From the NCBI GenBank assembly GCA_016208495.1, contig JACQXX010000043.1, forward strand, positions 1 through 64,000: a DNA stretch of 64,000 nt, read 5' to 3'. The position numbers and the translations under genes are program-made. Source of the DNA: Acidobacteriota bacterium (GTDB lineage: Bacteria; Acidobacteriota; Blastocatellia; Chloracidobacteriales; Chloracidobacteriaceae). Below the pieces are notes generated by a model. That model was not told where the DNA came from. It searched no databases and saw only the letters and a program-made list of their open reading frames with translations. Below, in pieces: positions 35,400-45,456 of the stretch (the stretch's first letter is position 1; each line of letters opens with the position of its first letter).

Positions 35400-35450
35400 C
35401 AGAGCACAGCGTGTACAATCAAACAGTCACGCGGTGCTCTGTGTGTTTTT
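35400..35450 (+). terminator. Hairpin terminator
   Basis: CAGAGCAC (35400-35407) pairs with GTGCTCTG (35434-35441), with GCGTG/CACGC extending the stem, followed by TGTGTTTTT. It is 137 bp after the stop codon of the secreted protein. Confidence 0.7.
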
Positions 35451-35716
35451 AAGGAGAGGTTGAAAAACGATATGCAGGTCCTTCCCATCCGGGTTAAGTT
35501 CAAACAAGGCATTTCTTCTCAATAAAACTCTTCAGAAAGAAAAAAAGGCTCTGGTTTCGGAAACTGCTCATTCCCGCAACCAGAACCTGACATGGCAGCC
35601 TCTCTGAATCAAAATTCACGATAAGAGGACAAACCACGAATTAACCAGAAGGAAAATTACAGAACAATAAAATTATTGGAAGGGCCTGGAATGGCACTGT
35701 CTCACCAACCTGGTGG

Positions 35717-36697
35717 CTATCGGAAAATTGCATACCCGGCTGCCGTTCCAAAACCGGTGGTAATCGCCCGCAGAAACGCATAGCCGATGCTGCGTGATTC
35801 CGACCCGCGGATATAGACCACATCGTTGGCCAGCAAAACCGGGTCGGCCACTTTTCGGGTTTCAATGTCCCGGAGTTTAAACACCAGCTCCTGGCGTTCG
35901 GTTGAACCCGGTATCCCTCGAAATACACTGATGTTTGATTTCTGGGCCGTAGGGGTGAGTCCCCCGGCCAGGGCAATTGCCTGGGAGAGTGTCACACGCT
36001 CACGTGGCGTAAACGAACCAGGTTTGGTCACATTCCCGGTGACATAAATCGTGTCGGCTTCGGGCACACTGATCAAATCTCCATTCACCAACGGCTGGTT
36101 GTACTCAGGACGACCTGTCAGTAAATCGGCAAGCTGGATTGTCACAAGTTCGACAGCATCCGAAGTGAGCGCTGTGTCAGATGTGGCACTCACTGGCCGC
36201 CGTAAAAGCTGGATTGATTTTCCAGCGGTTTCAGTCAACCCGCCTGCCATTCCCAGGACATCCAGTATTCGTTCAGGTCGTCTCAGCGGATATTTTCCCG
36301 CTGTTTTGACCGCACCGACCACCGTGACCGACTGGGATAAAAACTCACTCACGGTGACGCTTAACTCAGGTTGTTTCAAATATTTGGTCAGTTTCTCGCG
36401 GATGACTTCGGTCAGCTCGGCTTCAGTTTTCCCACCGGCCTGAATTACCCCGACAAATGGAAGATTGAGATTTCCCAGTTCGCTCACTCGAAAGCGCCCC
36501 GACATTTCAGGCTGTTTAAAAATCCGGACATCAACGGTATCACCCGGTCCAATAATGTAATCAGTCTGATCGGACTCTCCTTTATCTACCAAGGCGGCGC
36601 CAGTTTGGGCCCAGATTGCATTTCCTGAGTTCCATCCCAACCCCAAAACACACATCAATACCATCACGAATGTCATCACGAATTTTGCTGAGTTCAT
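35717..36697 (-). CDS. Polysaccharide export protein (Wza-type, SLBB domains)
   Basis: About 326 residues from the ATG at 36697, chosen because GGGAGG lies 8-13 bases upstream and a signal peptide follows (MNSAKFVMTF ... NAIWAQ). After it come the polysaccharide-export domain (YIIGPGDTVDVRIFKQPEMS, LNLPFVGVIQAGGKTEAEL) and two SLBB beta-grasp domains (VTVVGAVKTAGKYPLRRP; IYVTGNVTKPGSFTPRER). Such proteins form the outer-membrane exit of capsule/exopolysaccharide machines, although the typical lipobox Cys is not evident. No other export gene is adjacent. A sigma-54 activator is encoded divergently 580 bp away and might control it. Confidence 0.88.
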   Translation of the reverse strand: MNSAKFVMTFVMVLMCVLGLGWNSGNAIWAQTGAALVDKGESDQTDYIIGPGDTVDVRIFKQPEMSGRFRVSELGNLNLPFVGVIQAGGKTEAELTEVIREKLTKYLKQPELSVTVSEFLSQSVTVVGAVKTAGKYPLRRPERILDVLGMAGGLTETAGKSIQLLRRPVSATSDTALTSDAVELVTIQLADLLTGRPEYNQPLVNGDLISVPEADTIYVTGNVTKPGSFTPRERVTLSQAIALAGGLTPTAQKSNISVFRGIPGSTERQELVFKLRDIETRKVADPVLLANDVVYIRGSESRSIGYAFLRAITTGFGTAAGYAIFR

Positions 36698-37276
36698 AAA
36701 TATCCAACCTCCCACAGTCCAAATTTTGGTCACCTCTTGCTGACAGACCCTGTTCACTAACCTGTTATACAAGCCTGGTGCCATACCGTGCAGGATTGCC
36801 TGATTCCAATTTCAAAAGAATTGAACTCAGTCAGGTAACCTTTTGGGTTCCAATTTGATAGCCTCGACAAACCCGGCCTGAACCGGCTTCAAAATTTTTG
36901 TATAAAGTCCAAGAATTCAGTGGCGATCTTTGACCCAGCACCAATTTTCAGTCAGAAATCACCAATCATTCTGACACTGGCGGAAAAGCGTCAGCCCATC
37001 CATTGAGGGTGGATAAAACACGGCTGTGACTGACTCGAATTTGACGCTTGAAACAAAGTCTTTGAAATCAAAGAAAGGAAAACTGGGGCTGCAGTTCGAT
37101 CAGTTGTTAATCCGCACGTGAGTCATCCGACGAGTAACACTTTACTGATGACTGATGTGGTGGATAACTGGTCGTTTCAGATGTTTCATCATTTTCTTCC
37201 AGGTTTAGGCTTCAAAGACATCACCGAAGTAAGGTAATATCTCGCACCCTTCAATTCTTCTGTATTCATAAAGCTT
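36698..37276. other. 580-bp divergent intergenic region
   Basis: No gene seen. It must contain the promoters of the export protein and of the sigma-54 regulator. I searched by eye for a TGGCAC/TTGC promoter on both strands and did not find one; no convincing hairpin or repeat array either. Confidence 0.5.
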
Positions 37277-38686
37277 ATGCCAGCACGGATTTTGTACGTC
37301 GAAGACGATAAACTGACCCGCGAGATCGGAGTCAACATCCTCAGTAAATCCTTTGAGGTCGAGGGCGTTGCCTCGTCTGAAGCTGCAATTGTCCTGGCTT
37401 CTCAGAAAAAATTTGATATCGCAGTGTTAGATGTGAATCTTCCTGGGATGTCGGGAATTCAGCTCATTCCTCATCTCCTGCGGCTGAGTCCTGGAATTTC
37501 AATTTTCGTGACTACGGGTGAAAGCACCGTTGAAATGGCGGTTGAAGCAATGAAATGCGGTGCTGAAGATTTCCTCTCCAAACCCTTTGACCTCAATCAC
37601 CTTCTCAATTTGATCAATGTTGCTGCCGCCCGGCTTGAAGCCACTCCGGCCAGCGGAACCGGTGATCAGTCCAAAGGAAGCGAACTAATTGCCACCTCCC
37701 CGGCCATGCAAAAAGTTCTGGCCCATGTCGCAGCGATTGCCCCCTATAACACCACGGTGCTGGTCACAGGCGAAACCGGATCGGGTAAAGAGTTGCTGGT
37801 TCGCCGGGTTCATCTGCAAAGCCTACGGGCTGACAAACCTTTTATCGCTCTCAACTGTGCGGCGATTCCGGAACATCTGCTCGAAGATGAATTATTTGGC
37901 CACGTCAAAGGCGCTTTTACGGGGGCGGTGACAGCTCGCGACGGGCGATTTGAACAAGCCGAAGGTGGCACCTTATTTCTTGATGAAATTGGAGATATGA
38001 GCCTTCCGCTCCAATCCAAGTTATTACGGGTGTTACAGGAACGCGAATTTGAAAAACTTGGTTCTTCGCGGACCGTGAAGGTTGATGTCCGCATTGTGGC
38101 TGCCACCAGTGCTGATCTGGAAAAACGAATTGAGGAAGGCAAATTTCGGCCAGATTTATATTATCGGCTCAACGTCATCAATATTCACCTTCCTCCGTTG
38201 CGCGAACGACCAGAAGATATTCCCGTCCTGGCCGAGTATTTTCTCAAGCGATTTTGTCTCAACGTCGGCCTGCCTGAAAAATCTATTGAGCCAGGCACCC
38301 TGGAAATTTTGAAGTCCTATAAATGGGCGGGAAACGTGCGGCAACTCCAGAATTCAATGGAACGCGCCGCGGCTTTGAGCGGCGCCACCACAACCATTCT
38401 GCCCAAGGATCTGCCAGAAGATATCCTGCGAGCGGTGACTGCCAGTGAAGGCACAGCCAAAACCCCTTTGTTTCAACCCATTGACACCATTCCCGATCAG
38501 GGCCTCAATTTTGATCAGATTGTGACCGAACTGGAGCGCGACCTGCTGTGCAAATCGTTGGAAAAAACTGGCGGAAACAAAATGCAAGCCGCCAGGCTCT
38601 TGAATATGAAACGCACCACGTTTGTCGAAAAATTGAAACGATTGGGCATTTCCAATGACGATGACGAGGCTTCAACCAAAGAATAA
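37277..38686 (+). CDS. NtrC-family sigma-54 response regulator
   Basis: A 469-residue activator. Receiver with Asp52 in IAVLDVNLPG; AAA+ domain (~140-370) with Walker A GETGSGKE, the canonical GAFTGA loop, Walker B LFLDEIGD and arginine-finger region PLRERPEDIP; C-terminal Fis helix-turn-helix (NKMQAARLLNMKRTTFVEKL). It activates unknown sigma-54 promoters after phosphorylation. No kinase gene is adjacent, so it is an orphan regulator within this window. A sigma-70-type factor gene follows 221 bp downstream. Confidence 0.93.
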   Translation: MPARILYVEDDKLTREIGVNILSKSFEVEGVASSEAAIVLASQKKFDIAVLDVNLPGMSGIQLIPHLLRLSPGISIFVTTGESTVEMAVEAMKCGAEDFLSKPFDLNHLLNLINVAAARLEATPASGTGDQSKGSELIATSPAMQKVLAHVAAIAPYNTTVLVTGETGSGKELLVRRVHLQSLRADKPFIALNCAAIPEHLLEDELFGHVKGAFTGAVTARDGRFEQAEGGTLFLDEIGDMSLPLQSKLLRVLQEREFEKLGSSRTVKVDVRIVAATSADLEKRIEEGKFRPDLYYRLNVINIHLPPLRERPEDIPVLAEYFLKRFCLNVGLPEKSIEPGTLEILKSYKWAGNVRQLQNSMERAAALSGATTTILPKDLPEDILRAVTASEGTAKTPLFQPIDTIPDQGLNFDQIVTELERDLLCKSLEKTGGNKMQAARLLNMKRTTFVEKLKRLGISNDDDEASTKE

Positions 38687-38907
38687 TGGCTCAATCCCCA
38701 AACAGGTTCTGGTTCTCAAATCCACCTGGAAAAGGAGTGGTTCCCAGTTGGATGATGACCCCGATTTCGTCAACCCGGTCATCCCTGACGGCGAAATATC
38801 TTTTTGGGGTTAACATTCCTCTTGATCGCATCTAACATGGCTTTGCACAAATTGAATTCAACCAGATCGAATTTGATTGAGTACTTACCGAGGAAGTCAA
38901 CCTACCC

Positions 38908-39558
38908 GTGGTCAACAAAAGTGTTTCTTCTTCCCTTCAAAATGAACTGAATGAGTTTGAAAGCCTGCTCCAATGGCTCAATTCAGATCGAGAAGCGGCT
39001 GGAGTGGCTTATGAAAAGCTGCGAAGTCGGCTGTTGAAGGTTTTCATCAGTCAGGGGGCAGCTTCATCTGAAGATCTGGTTGATGAAGTCTTCACTCGTA
39101 CGGCACGAAAGCTGAGTGAAGGAGTCCAGGTCCAGGCAACGGATCCCTTTATCTATTGTTATGGCATTGCCCGCAACGTGCTGCGTGAATATCGCAAAAT
39201 CCAATTGCGTGTGGGTGAGTCCATCGAGCGGGATGAAAGAACCAACCGCCAGCCGCCTGAACCAGCAATCCACCCAACCATCCTCGAACTTGAAGAAGCC
39301 GAACGCCAGGAGCGTGAACAACGGCTCACCTGCCTCGAACACGCTCTCTCTCGTCTGACAACCGAAAATCGCTCGCTCTTTCTCGAATATTATCGCCAGG
39401 ACACCGACTCAAAGATCAACCATCGGGAACACCTGGCTGAAGTACTCGGATTGCCCATGAACGCTATTCGAATCCGGGTTCATCGAATGAAAACCAGGCT
39501 CGAAGAAAGCATCCGAAAATGTTTGACCCGCTCCCTCAGCCTTCAGAAAAAAGCATGA
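38908..39558 (+). CDS. Sigma-70-family (ECF-like) RNA polymerase sigma factor
   Basis: A 216-residue factor with GTG start at 38908; GAGG stands 14 bases upstream. Region 2 is seen at SSEDLVDEVFTRTARKL and FIYCYGIARNVLREYRK, and region 4 at ALSRLTTENRSLFLEYYRQ ... HLAEVLGLPMNAIRIRVHRM. It directs polymerase to a small regulon. The gene downstream encodes a membrane protein with an anti-sigma-like N-terminus, so the two probably form a sigma/anti-sigma pair. The promoter recognised is unknown. Confidence 0.85.
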   Translation: MVNKSVSSSLQNELNEFESLLQWLNSDREAAGVAYEKLRSRLLKVFISQGAASSEDLVDEVFTRTARKLSEGVQVQATDPFIYCYGIARNVLREYRKIQLRVGESIERDERTNRQPPEPAIHPTILELEEAERQEREQRLTCLEHALSRLTTENRSLFLEYYRQDTDSKINHREHLAEVLGLPMNAIRIRVHRMKTRLEESIRKCLTRSLSLQKKA

Positions 39559-39882
39559 AACATTTTTTGAGAAATGGCACTTGATGATAAATAGGCATTG
39601 TTCCGCCATTGTGCAAAATCGGGAAACCCTGGTCTCATTTAAACAAGTGCCCTGGATTCAAGCTCTCACAGCGTTCTATTGAACCACTTCTGGTAAGAAA
39701 GGATTTCAAGCTCAACTCCCTTTTGGAAAGCAAACCTCAGGATCAATTCACGCTCATTTGATTCATTTTCAGAGGCCCCACAACTGACGCGGGACCTGAC
39801 TCAACACCCCCTCATCAGGTGTCATTCAGCCCTGACCTGATCATTGGGATGTGTCTCACCCACATTCGCTGAAAAATTACTT

Positions 39883-41025
39883 ATGACCCTTCCTGATGAA
39901 AAACTAACCGCCTATCTGCTGGGTGAACTTCCTGAAACAGAACAGGTTGAACTCGAACAACAATATCTCAAGGACGATGAGTTGTTTGAGCAAGTAGAAG
40001 TACTTGAAGATGAATTGATTGTGGCATATTTGCTCCATCAACTCCCTACGGATCAAACCCAGCAGTTTGAGTCAGTGTTTCTCCGAGCGCCAGAACGGCA
40101 AGAAAAATATAAAAACCTCAAAGCCATTCTTGAATTTGTCAATCATTCCGAATCAGTTCCAGCTTTCAACACCTCGGTTTTGGGTGAAAGGGAAGGCTGG
40201 TGGGAAAAAATCAAAGACTTTTTTCGCCCTGCTTTTTCACCCGGAGGGTTAATTCTGGCCGGGTTGACGGCCATGTTTGTTCTGGCGACAACCCTTTCGA
40301 TTATCGCGTTTCGGTCACACCAGTCACCTGAAGGACCTCCGACCACCGCCGACAACACCCCGCCACCCGTCCCAACTCCGGTTGCAACCAACCCGAATCC
40401 AGAACTATTACAGCAAATTGAAACCCTTCAAACTGACCGGGAACGGGAACGAACCCAACGCCAACAGGCTGAAAAACAAATTGCCGAGCTGACCACCACC
40501 ATTGAACGATTGAAGGTTGCAGGCAAAAAACCAGTTGTGGTCAAGCCTGAAGAAGATCAAACCCGAGCTGCCGATTCCGCCAATTCCAATCAGGCAGTGA
40601 CCACCATTCCCGCCAGTCCTCCCCTGCCTCCACTGGATGATGATCTGTTATGGCAGTTCATTTCCAACAGCCAAAAACCGGAAGACTTTTTTGGTTATCT
40701 CAAACTCTACCCTGAAGGAAAACATGCGGAAGAAGCCCGGACGGCACTGGCGGATTTGCGTCCACAATTGTTGAGCGAGGCTCACAATACCCTTGGAATC
40801 AGTCATTTTCGATTGGGTGAATATGACCAGGCGCTGATCGAATTCCAAAAAGCAATTGAGCTTCGCCCACAATTTCCTGAAGCTCAATTTAACCTTGGAT
40901 TGGTTCTGATTAAGCTTGGAAGGTTGGACGAAGCCCAAAAACTGGTGCAAGCGATAAAGCCGGCTAAACCATCCCTGGCTCGACAACTTGAAGCTGAGTT
41001 ACGCAAGGCTCGGAAAACGAATTAG
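39883..41025 (+). CDS. Membrane anti-sigma-like protein with coiled coil and TPRs
   Basis: About 380 residues from the ATG at 39883 (MTLPDEKLTAYLLGELPE), a helical N-terminal domain of the kind found in anti-sigma factors in which a second copy may follow (VAYLLHQLPTDQTQQFE). One membrane helix lies at ~118-142 (LILAGLTAMFVLATTLSII), then a Pro-rich linker, a Gln/Glu/Arg coiled coil (~175-215) and two TPR units near the C-terminus (GISHFRLGEYDQALIEFQKA; NLGLVLIKLGRLDEAQKL). It probably holds the preceding sigma factor at the membrane, with the TPR part outside the cytoplasm reading a signal; that is inference. AGTCAGT repeats follow its stop codon. Confidence 0.75.
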   Translation: MTLPDEKLTAYLLGELPETEQVELEQQYLKDDELFEQVEVLEDELIVAYLLHQLPTDQTQQFESVFLRAPERQEKYKNLKAILEFVNHSESVPAFNTSVLGEREGWWEKIKDFFRPAFSPGGLILAGLTAMFVLATTLSIIAFRSHQSPEGPPTTADNTPPPVPTPVATNPNPELLQQIETLQTDRERERTQRQQAEKQIAELTTTIERLKVAGKKPVVVKPEEDQTRAADSANSNQAVTTIPASPPLPPLDDDLLWQFISNSQKPEDFFGYLKLYPEGKHAEEARTALADLRPQLLSEAHNTLGISHFRLGEYDQALIEFQKAIELRPQFPEAQFNLGLVLIKLGRLDEAQKLVQAIKPAKPSLARQLEAELRKARKTN

Positions 41026-41034
41026 GGTGGGAGT

Positions 41035-41217
41035 CAGTAGTCAGTAGTCAGTAGTCAGTAGTCGAGTGTTGGGATTTTGAAGTGTCTGTCAAGTGTATTT
41101 TGTTCGATTTGAGTCAGTTAGGAACAATTCTTTTCAAGAATTCGACGAATTCAACGATCCGGGTTTTGTCTACTGACTACTGACTACTGACTCATCAACT
41201 ACTGACTACTGACTCAC
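41035..41217. repeat. Inverted pair of AGTCAGT heptamer arrays
   Basis: 41033-41063 carries GTCAGTA units and 41170-41217 carries the inverted units, enclosing about 105 bp. The left array starts 8 bases after one stop codon and the right ends 2 bases before the other, so it fills the gap between two convergent genes. Confidence 0.85.
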
Positions 41218-41218
41218 A

Positions 41219-43963
41219 CTAAAACTTGATGGTGTAGCGGGCGGTAAAGTTAATTCCCGGTCCGTCAATCCCCCAGTTAATTCCCCGATGCGAAGCGTCA
41301 GTAATGTTTTCCAGTGCCAGGAAAAGTTCCTGATTGTCTGTCAGTCGAATGCCACCTCGAACATTGAGCAGTCCATATCCAGGAACATAGGGAAACATCG
41401 GGGATTGCTCTAAATTTCCCAAAACACGATTTTGAACCTGCTCAAGGGTTTCTCCGGTTTGGCGTAGTACGTCATCGGCGGTACCGAAACGGCCATCCGT
41501 GCCCGGTGCAACCAGCCCTCGAACCGTTGCTCCGTTGTAAAAGAAATTGCGGATTGAGGTCCGTGAGCGATTGGCGCCAGTTCGGCGATCACTTAAATCG
41601 AGCGAAGACAGACGATCTTGCCGATACGCCGCAAATCCTGATACTTCAACCCAATATCGTTTTCCAGAAGGATTGTATCGCAAACGGAGCGTCCCATTGG
41701 GTGCCGGGGTTCCGCCTTCCAGGTTGGGAGGTACTCCGGTGGCTTTGTCGCGGGCATAAATGTAGGTGAAATTTCCACCCAGGCTCCAGGCAGCGTTCAG
41801 TTTGGCATCCAGCGAATATTCAAGGCCCCACAGTCTGATATTGTCAAAATTGGAGCGGACCAAAACCGGATTGGTTGAGGCATCAACAAAGACCACGCCC
41901 GAAGGAAGCTGACTGGTTATCACTTCACCTCCCAGGGATTTCCCAACGGCGCCTTGTGGCAAAATCAGGGCTTGTTTCTGGATATTGTCGTCAATATCGG
42001 TAATAAACCCACCAAAATCCGTATCCAGCCAGTCATTGCGAAACCGCAGGCTCAATTCGTAATTTTTGCTGACTTCCGAACCGACCTGCGTGACGGGTCG
42101 CCCCGTGGTGACGGCTCTTGAACTGGCTGAATTGCCAACCTCGCCCCCCAGACCGACCACGTCGGGTGCGGCAATTTCAAAACCATCTCCGGTTAATCCC
42201 AGGGTGCCCAGATCCGTCATGTGCGGCGCCCGAAAACCACGGCTAAAGTTTGCTCCCAACGATAACCCGCCGATCAACTTGAGAACCCCGCTGGTTCGAA
42301 AGGTCACTTGATCAACCCGCAAGGAATCATCTGGCCAGAGTCGCTCGCCCCGCACAATTGGGCTGTCTATGGCTCTGGATTTGTAAGATGCGGCGCCATA
42401 TCGAACACTGGCCGAAATGTTGAGACGTTCAGGAATTGCTTTCCACACATCCTGAGCATAAAACCCATAGTTGTGATAGAAGGCATTGTTGGGTACCCGG
42501 GGTCGCGAAAAGTTTTGAGAGTTCGAAACCACACTCACGGTAAAGGCTGGAGAAATGAGACGGTCGTGGTAGTAATCTCCACCAAGCAGCAAGTTATGGT
42601 TGCCGACCCGTTTGTTCCCAAAGAATTGCAGCCCATAGGTGCGCGTCCGTTCTGGTTGATACGTGATGGAACCAAGCGGATTCCCGTTTCCGCCCTGATT
42701 GATACGTTCTTCCCGCTGGCTGTTAAAGGAAAAACTCACGGCAAAATTGTCGGCAATCGCCAGGCGCTGGGTATCAAACCGGACATATCCGAAATCAAGC
42801 ATCAGGTTTTCCAGTTCAGCAATGTTGTTGCCGTCCCCGCCCAGCAACTGGTCATAGCGTTTTCCGCCATCTTGCTGACTGCGCTGATAGTTGAAAATAA
42901 ACTGATTTCCGCCGCCAAAAGCATAATTGAACCGAATGTTTCCGCCATATTCCGTAAATCCGGTGTCGGGTAGCCGGTTTCCATTGATGATATTGGATGG
43001 AAGTCCTAAAAACCGGGTCACCGCAGCATGGGTATCAATGCCATTTCCCGGCCTCAGCGTATTGGTGCGACGCGCTGCCAGGTTCACCAAAAAGCCAAAG
43101 TTGTTCCCGCCAAAACCAAACCGGGTGGCCTGTCCAAACGTGGCACTGGCGGAATTAGCAAAGAGGCTGGTTTGCCCATGAAAATCAAACCCGGTGGTGG
43201 AAAATGTTGCCGGGCTTGATACAAACTGAATGCTGCCCCCTAAACTGTCGCTGCCATATTGAGAGCTGTTTGGTCCTCGTAACAACTCGACGCTGCGCAG
43301 GTTTGAGGGTTCAATCAAGTTCAAAAACGTATTGATTCCACCGCGTTGGGCGGAATTTGAATATCTGACGCCATCAATGAACACAACCACGTTTTTCCCA
43401 GTCAGCCCCCGGACGTAAATTCCGCCAATCGTGGGACTCGTTCTTTGTAACGCGGCACCAACCTCCCCGGCGGCAACCTGGGCGATCACCTCAGTGGCAC
43501 GTTCCTGAATTGTGGTTGCCGGAATAACATTCACCTGTTGACCCAATTGATCTTTATCCTGAACCTGGCCGACATCTGCCGTCACGGTTACCACATCGGT
43601 AAACGGGCTAAAGTCCAGGATCAATTCACATTCCACTGGACTGCCATCCGTGACCTGAATTGCCTGACGAGCCTGTAAATTCCCCAGCCCTTCAACATTG
43701 ACTTCAAAGGTTCCTTGCGGAACGGCTGAAAAGACAAATTTTCCCTCAGCATCAGTCCGTGCCGTGGCAATGATGGCTTGCTGGCTATTGAGCAAGGTAA
43801 TTCTGGCATCCGGGAAGGATTTTCCGGTTCGGTCCTTTACCGTTCCGGTTACAGTGGTTTGAGTTTTTGCTTGGGGGGCGGCCAGCGTTTTGAATGAAGT
43901 CGCACCAGGTGAGACCGCAATGAGACCCGCCACCAAACAACAAAAGATCCATCGGCTATACAT
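41219..43963 (-). CDS. TonB-dependent outer-membrane receptor
   Basis: About 914 residues from the ATG at 43963 (GGAG 6 bases upstream; an ATG four codons earlier is possible). After a signal peptide comes a carboxypeptidase-regulatory-like Ig domain (~38-125: VTGTVKDRTGKSFPDARI), then the plug domain (QRTSPTIGGIYVRGLTGKNV, VFIDGVRYSN, LRGPNSSQYGSDSLGG) and a 22-strand barrel ending in FTARYTIKF. It takes up a siderophore, metal complex or glycan using TonB energy. The upstream anti-sigma and ECF sigma genes on the same strand suggest FecIR-like control. Confidence 0.92.
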   Translation of the reverse strand: MYSRWIFCCLVAGLIAVSPGATSFKTLAAPQAKTQTTVTGTVKDRTGKSFPDARITLLNSQQAIIATARTDAEGKFVFSAVPQGTFEVNVEGLGNLQARQAIQVTDGSPVECELILDFSPFTDVVTVTADVGQVQDKDQLGQQVNVIPATTIQERATEVIAQVAAGEVGAALQRTSPTIGGIYVRGLTGKNVVVFIDGVRYSNSAQRGGINTFLNLIEPSNLRSVELLRGPNSSQYGSDSLGGSIQFVSSPATFSTTGFDFHGQTSLFANSASATFGQATRFGFGGNNFGFLVNLAARRTNTLRPGNGIDTHAAVTRFLGLPSNIINGNRLPDTGFTEYGGNIRFNYAFGGGNQFIFNYQRSQQDGGKRYDQLLGGDGNNIAELENLMLDFGYVRFDTQRLAIADNFAVSFSFNSQREERINQGGNGNPLGSITYQPERTRTYGLQFFGNKRVGNHNLLLGGDYYHDRLISPAFTVSVVSNSQNFSRPRVPNNAFYHNYGFYAQDVWKAIPERLNISASVRYGAASYKSRAIDSPIVRGERLWPDDSLRVDQVTFRTSGVLKLIGGLSLGANFSRGFRAPHMTDLGTLGLTGDGFEIAAPDVVGLGGEVGNSASSRAVTTGRPVTQVGSEVSKNYELSLRFRNDWLDTDFGGFITDIDDNIQKQALILPQGAVGKSLGGEVITSQLPSGVVFVDASTNPVLVRSNFDNIRLWGLEYSLDAKLNAAWSLGGNFTYIYARDKATGVPPNLEGGTPAPNGTLRLRYNPSGKRYWVEVSGFAAYRQDRLSSLDLSDRRTGANRSRTSIRNFFYNGATVRGLVAPGTDGRFGTADDVLRQTGETLEQVQNRVLGNLEQSPMFPYVPGYGLLNVRGGIRLTDNQELFLALENITDASHRGINWGIDGPGINFTARYTIKF

Positions 43964-44084
43964 TGGTTTCTCCATAAAAAAAAGGAGCTAAGCCCTTTCT
44001 GTGCAAGATTTATTTCTTTTTTGAACGACCTGGGAAAATGACGAATTTATCTCTATCCCCGCAATGTTCCGTCATCGCTGAGGT

Positions 44085-44810
44085 TTATTTTTCATTCTTG
44101 ACGATTTCAATATTCATCACCGGGTGTACCTCATACCACTGGTGGGTATGTTTGTTGTCATAACGGCTGACGCCATACACTCTTACCCGCTCACCTGGTG
44201 AAGGCGGTTTGATTTGACGGGGATTGAGCACTTCACAGACCACAAAGGGCGACGATTGGTTGACGTGTTCAACCAACCGGAAAGTGAGGTCTCCGTCGGC
44301 ATCAATTCTGACTTCGTTGACCACACCTTCGACCACAATATGAGGCTCGGTATTGCTTTCAATCTTCGAAATTGATACCTCGTGAAAAGCCTGGTCTTCC
44401 TCTTCCCCAACCAGGTTTTTAAGTATTTTGCCTTTCACGGGACTGGTGATGTCAGAGTTCAACGCAAACCAGACTGAAAAAACAAGCACTGCTCCAACCA
44501 CGAACCCGGCTGTCACCGCCATTCCGTGCCAGGTTAGCCATTCCAGGCGGAATCGAGGGGGGTCCGGTTGAGTTCGCTCATTGGGGGTGGCATCCAGTGC
44601 CGATTCCAATGCCTCCCAGCCTGAATCAGAGGATTGATGCCGTTCCAGGGCCAGGGCAAATCGCTGGCCACGGCGGAGGTGATCCACTCTGACCCGGCAC
44701 GAAGGACAATCCAGCAAGTGTTGTTCAATTTTGAATTCCGCCCGTGGGTTCAGTCTTGAATCCACATAGGGCATCAATTTTCGTTGTATATCAATTCTCC
44801 AACACCACAT
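44085..44810 (-). CDS. Zinc-finger anti-sigma factor
   Basis: A 241-residue protein. Residues ~15-45 hold a zf-HC2-type anti-sigma motif (IEQHLLDCPSCRVRVDHL: His, Cys, Cys). One membrane helix at ~98-118 (VTAGFVVGAVLVFSVWFAL). The part beyond it, ~150-240, looks like an OB-fold-type domain (VVEGVVNEVRIDADGDLTF ... VRVYGVSRYD). It should bind and inhibit the ECF sigma factor encoded 55 bp upstream. The TonB receptor gene is 121 bp downstream on the same strand. Confidence 0.87.
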   Translation of the reverse strand: MWCWRIDIQRKLMPYVDSRLNPRAEFKIEQHLLDCPSCRVRVDHLRRGQRFALALERHQSSDSGWEALESALDATPNERTQPDPPRFRLEWLTWHGMAVTAGFVVGAVLVFSVWFALNSDITSPVKGKILKNLVGEEEDQAFHEVSISKIESNTEPHIVVEGVVNEVRIDADGDLTFRLVEHVNQSSPFVVCEVLNPRQIKPPSPGERVRVYGVSRYDNKHTHQWYEVHPVMNIEIVKNEK

Positions 44811-44865
44811 ATCAGCCTCACAAAGGTTCAGTTTTAGTAAATTCTGGGATTATTGAAAGCGGCGG

Positions 44866-45456
44866 TTACAGCATCCGTTTGAATGGGCGCAACTGCGCCT
44901 CCATTTCCGTCAATGCCCGATGAAGTCGCGATGAAACCGTCCCAATGCTGCATTCCAAAACATCTGCTATTTCTTCATAACTCAATGATTCAACATATCT
45001 TAATATGATTACTGTCCGTAATTTCGGTGAGAGTTCGAGTAGCACCTGGGCCAACACCTCCTGTCGCTCCGATTGCAGGTGTAGATCGTCTGGAAGCCGC
45101 GAATGGTCTATTTCCTCCTGGCTGCCAAAAAGATCTTCGATAGGGACCATGTCTGGGTGATTTCGTCTCAGAGCGTCGGTGCATTCGTTGTGGGCAATGC
45201 GGAGAATCCACGTCTTAAAGCTTGCTTCAAATCGAAAACCAGCCAGGGCCCGGTAGGCTTTGAGAAAGGTGTTTTGGAGCAAGTCTTCTGCTTCCAGACG
45301 GTTTCCAATGAGGTACACGATCAGGTTATACACTGTGTCCCGGTACTGGTCATAAAGTTGTCTGAATGCAATTCGGCTCCCGGCCTGCGCGGCGCGCACG
45401 CACTCAAATTCATTTTCGGTGGAACCATGGAACTGAAATTGGGTTTGGATATTCAC
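44866..45456 (-). CDS. ECF sigma factor (RpoE-like)
   Basis: A 196-residue ECF factor with a GTG start and poor Shine-Dalgarno. Region 2: IAFRQLYDQYRDTVYNL, EAEDLLQNTFLKAYRAL, FKTWILRIAHNECTDALRR. Region 4: LSPKLRTVIILRYVESLSY, then EEIADVLECSIGTVSSRLHRA. It is followed by its zinc-finger anti-sigma factor and then a TonB receptor, a signalling arrangement for surface uptake systems. Confidence 0.92.
   Translation of the reverse strand: MNIQTQFQFHGSTENEFECVRAAQAGSRIAFRQLYDQYRDTVYNLIVYLIGNRLEAEDLLQNTFLKAYRALAGFRFEASFKTWILRIAHNECTDALRRNHPDMVPIEDLFGSQEEIDHSRLPDDLHLQSERQEVLAQVLLELSPKLRTVIILRYVESLSYEEIADVLECSIGTVSSRLHRALTEMEAQLRPFKRML

Noticed and set aside
35472-35525. 17-codon frame with AAGGAGAGG upstream
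   Set aside because: Good ribosome binding site but it follows a terminator, no gene lies after it on that strand, and the peptide matches nothing.
34499-37276. Sigma-54 promoter for the polysaccharide export gene or second NtrC regulator
   Set aside because: No TGGCAC/TTGC pair with correct spacing was found on either strand.
42308-42973. 221-residue frame opposite the TonB receptor
   Set aside because: Antisense to the barrel coding sequence; composition follows the real gene.
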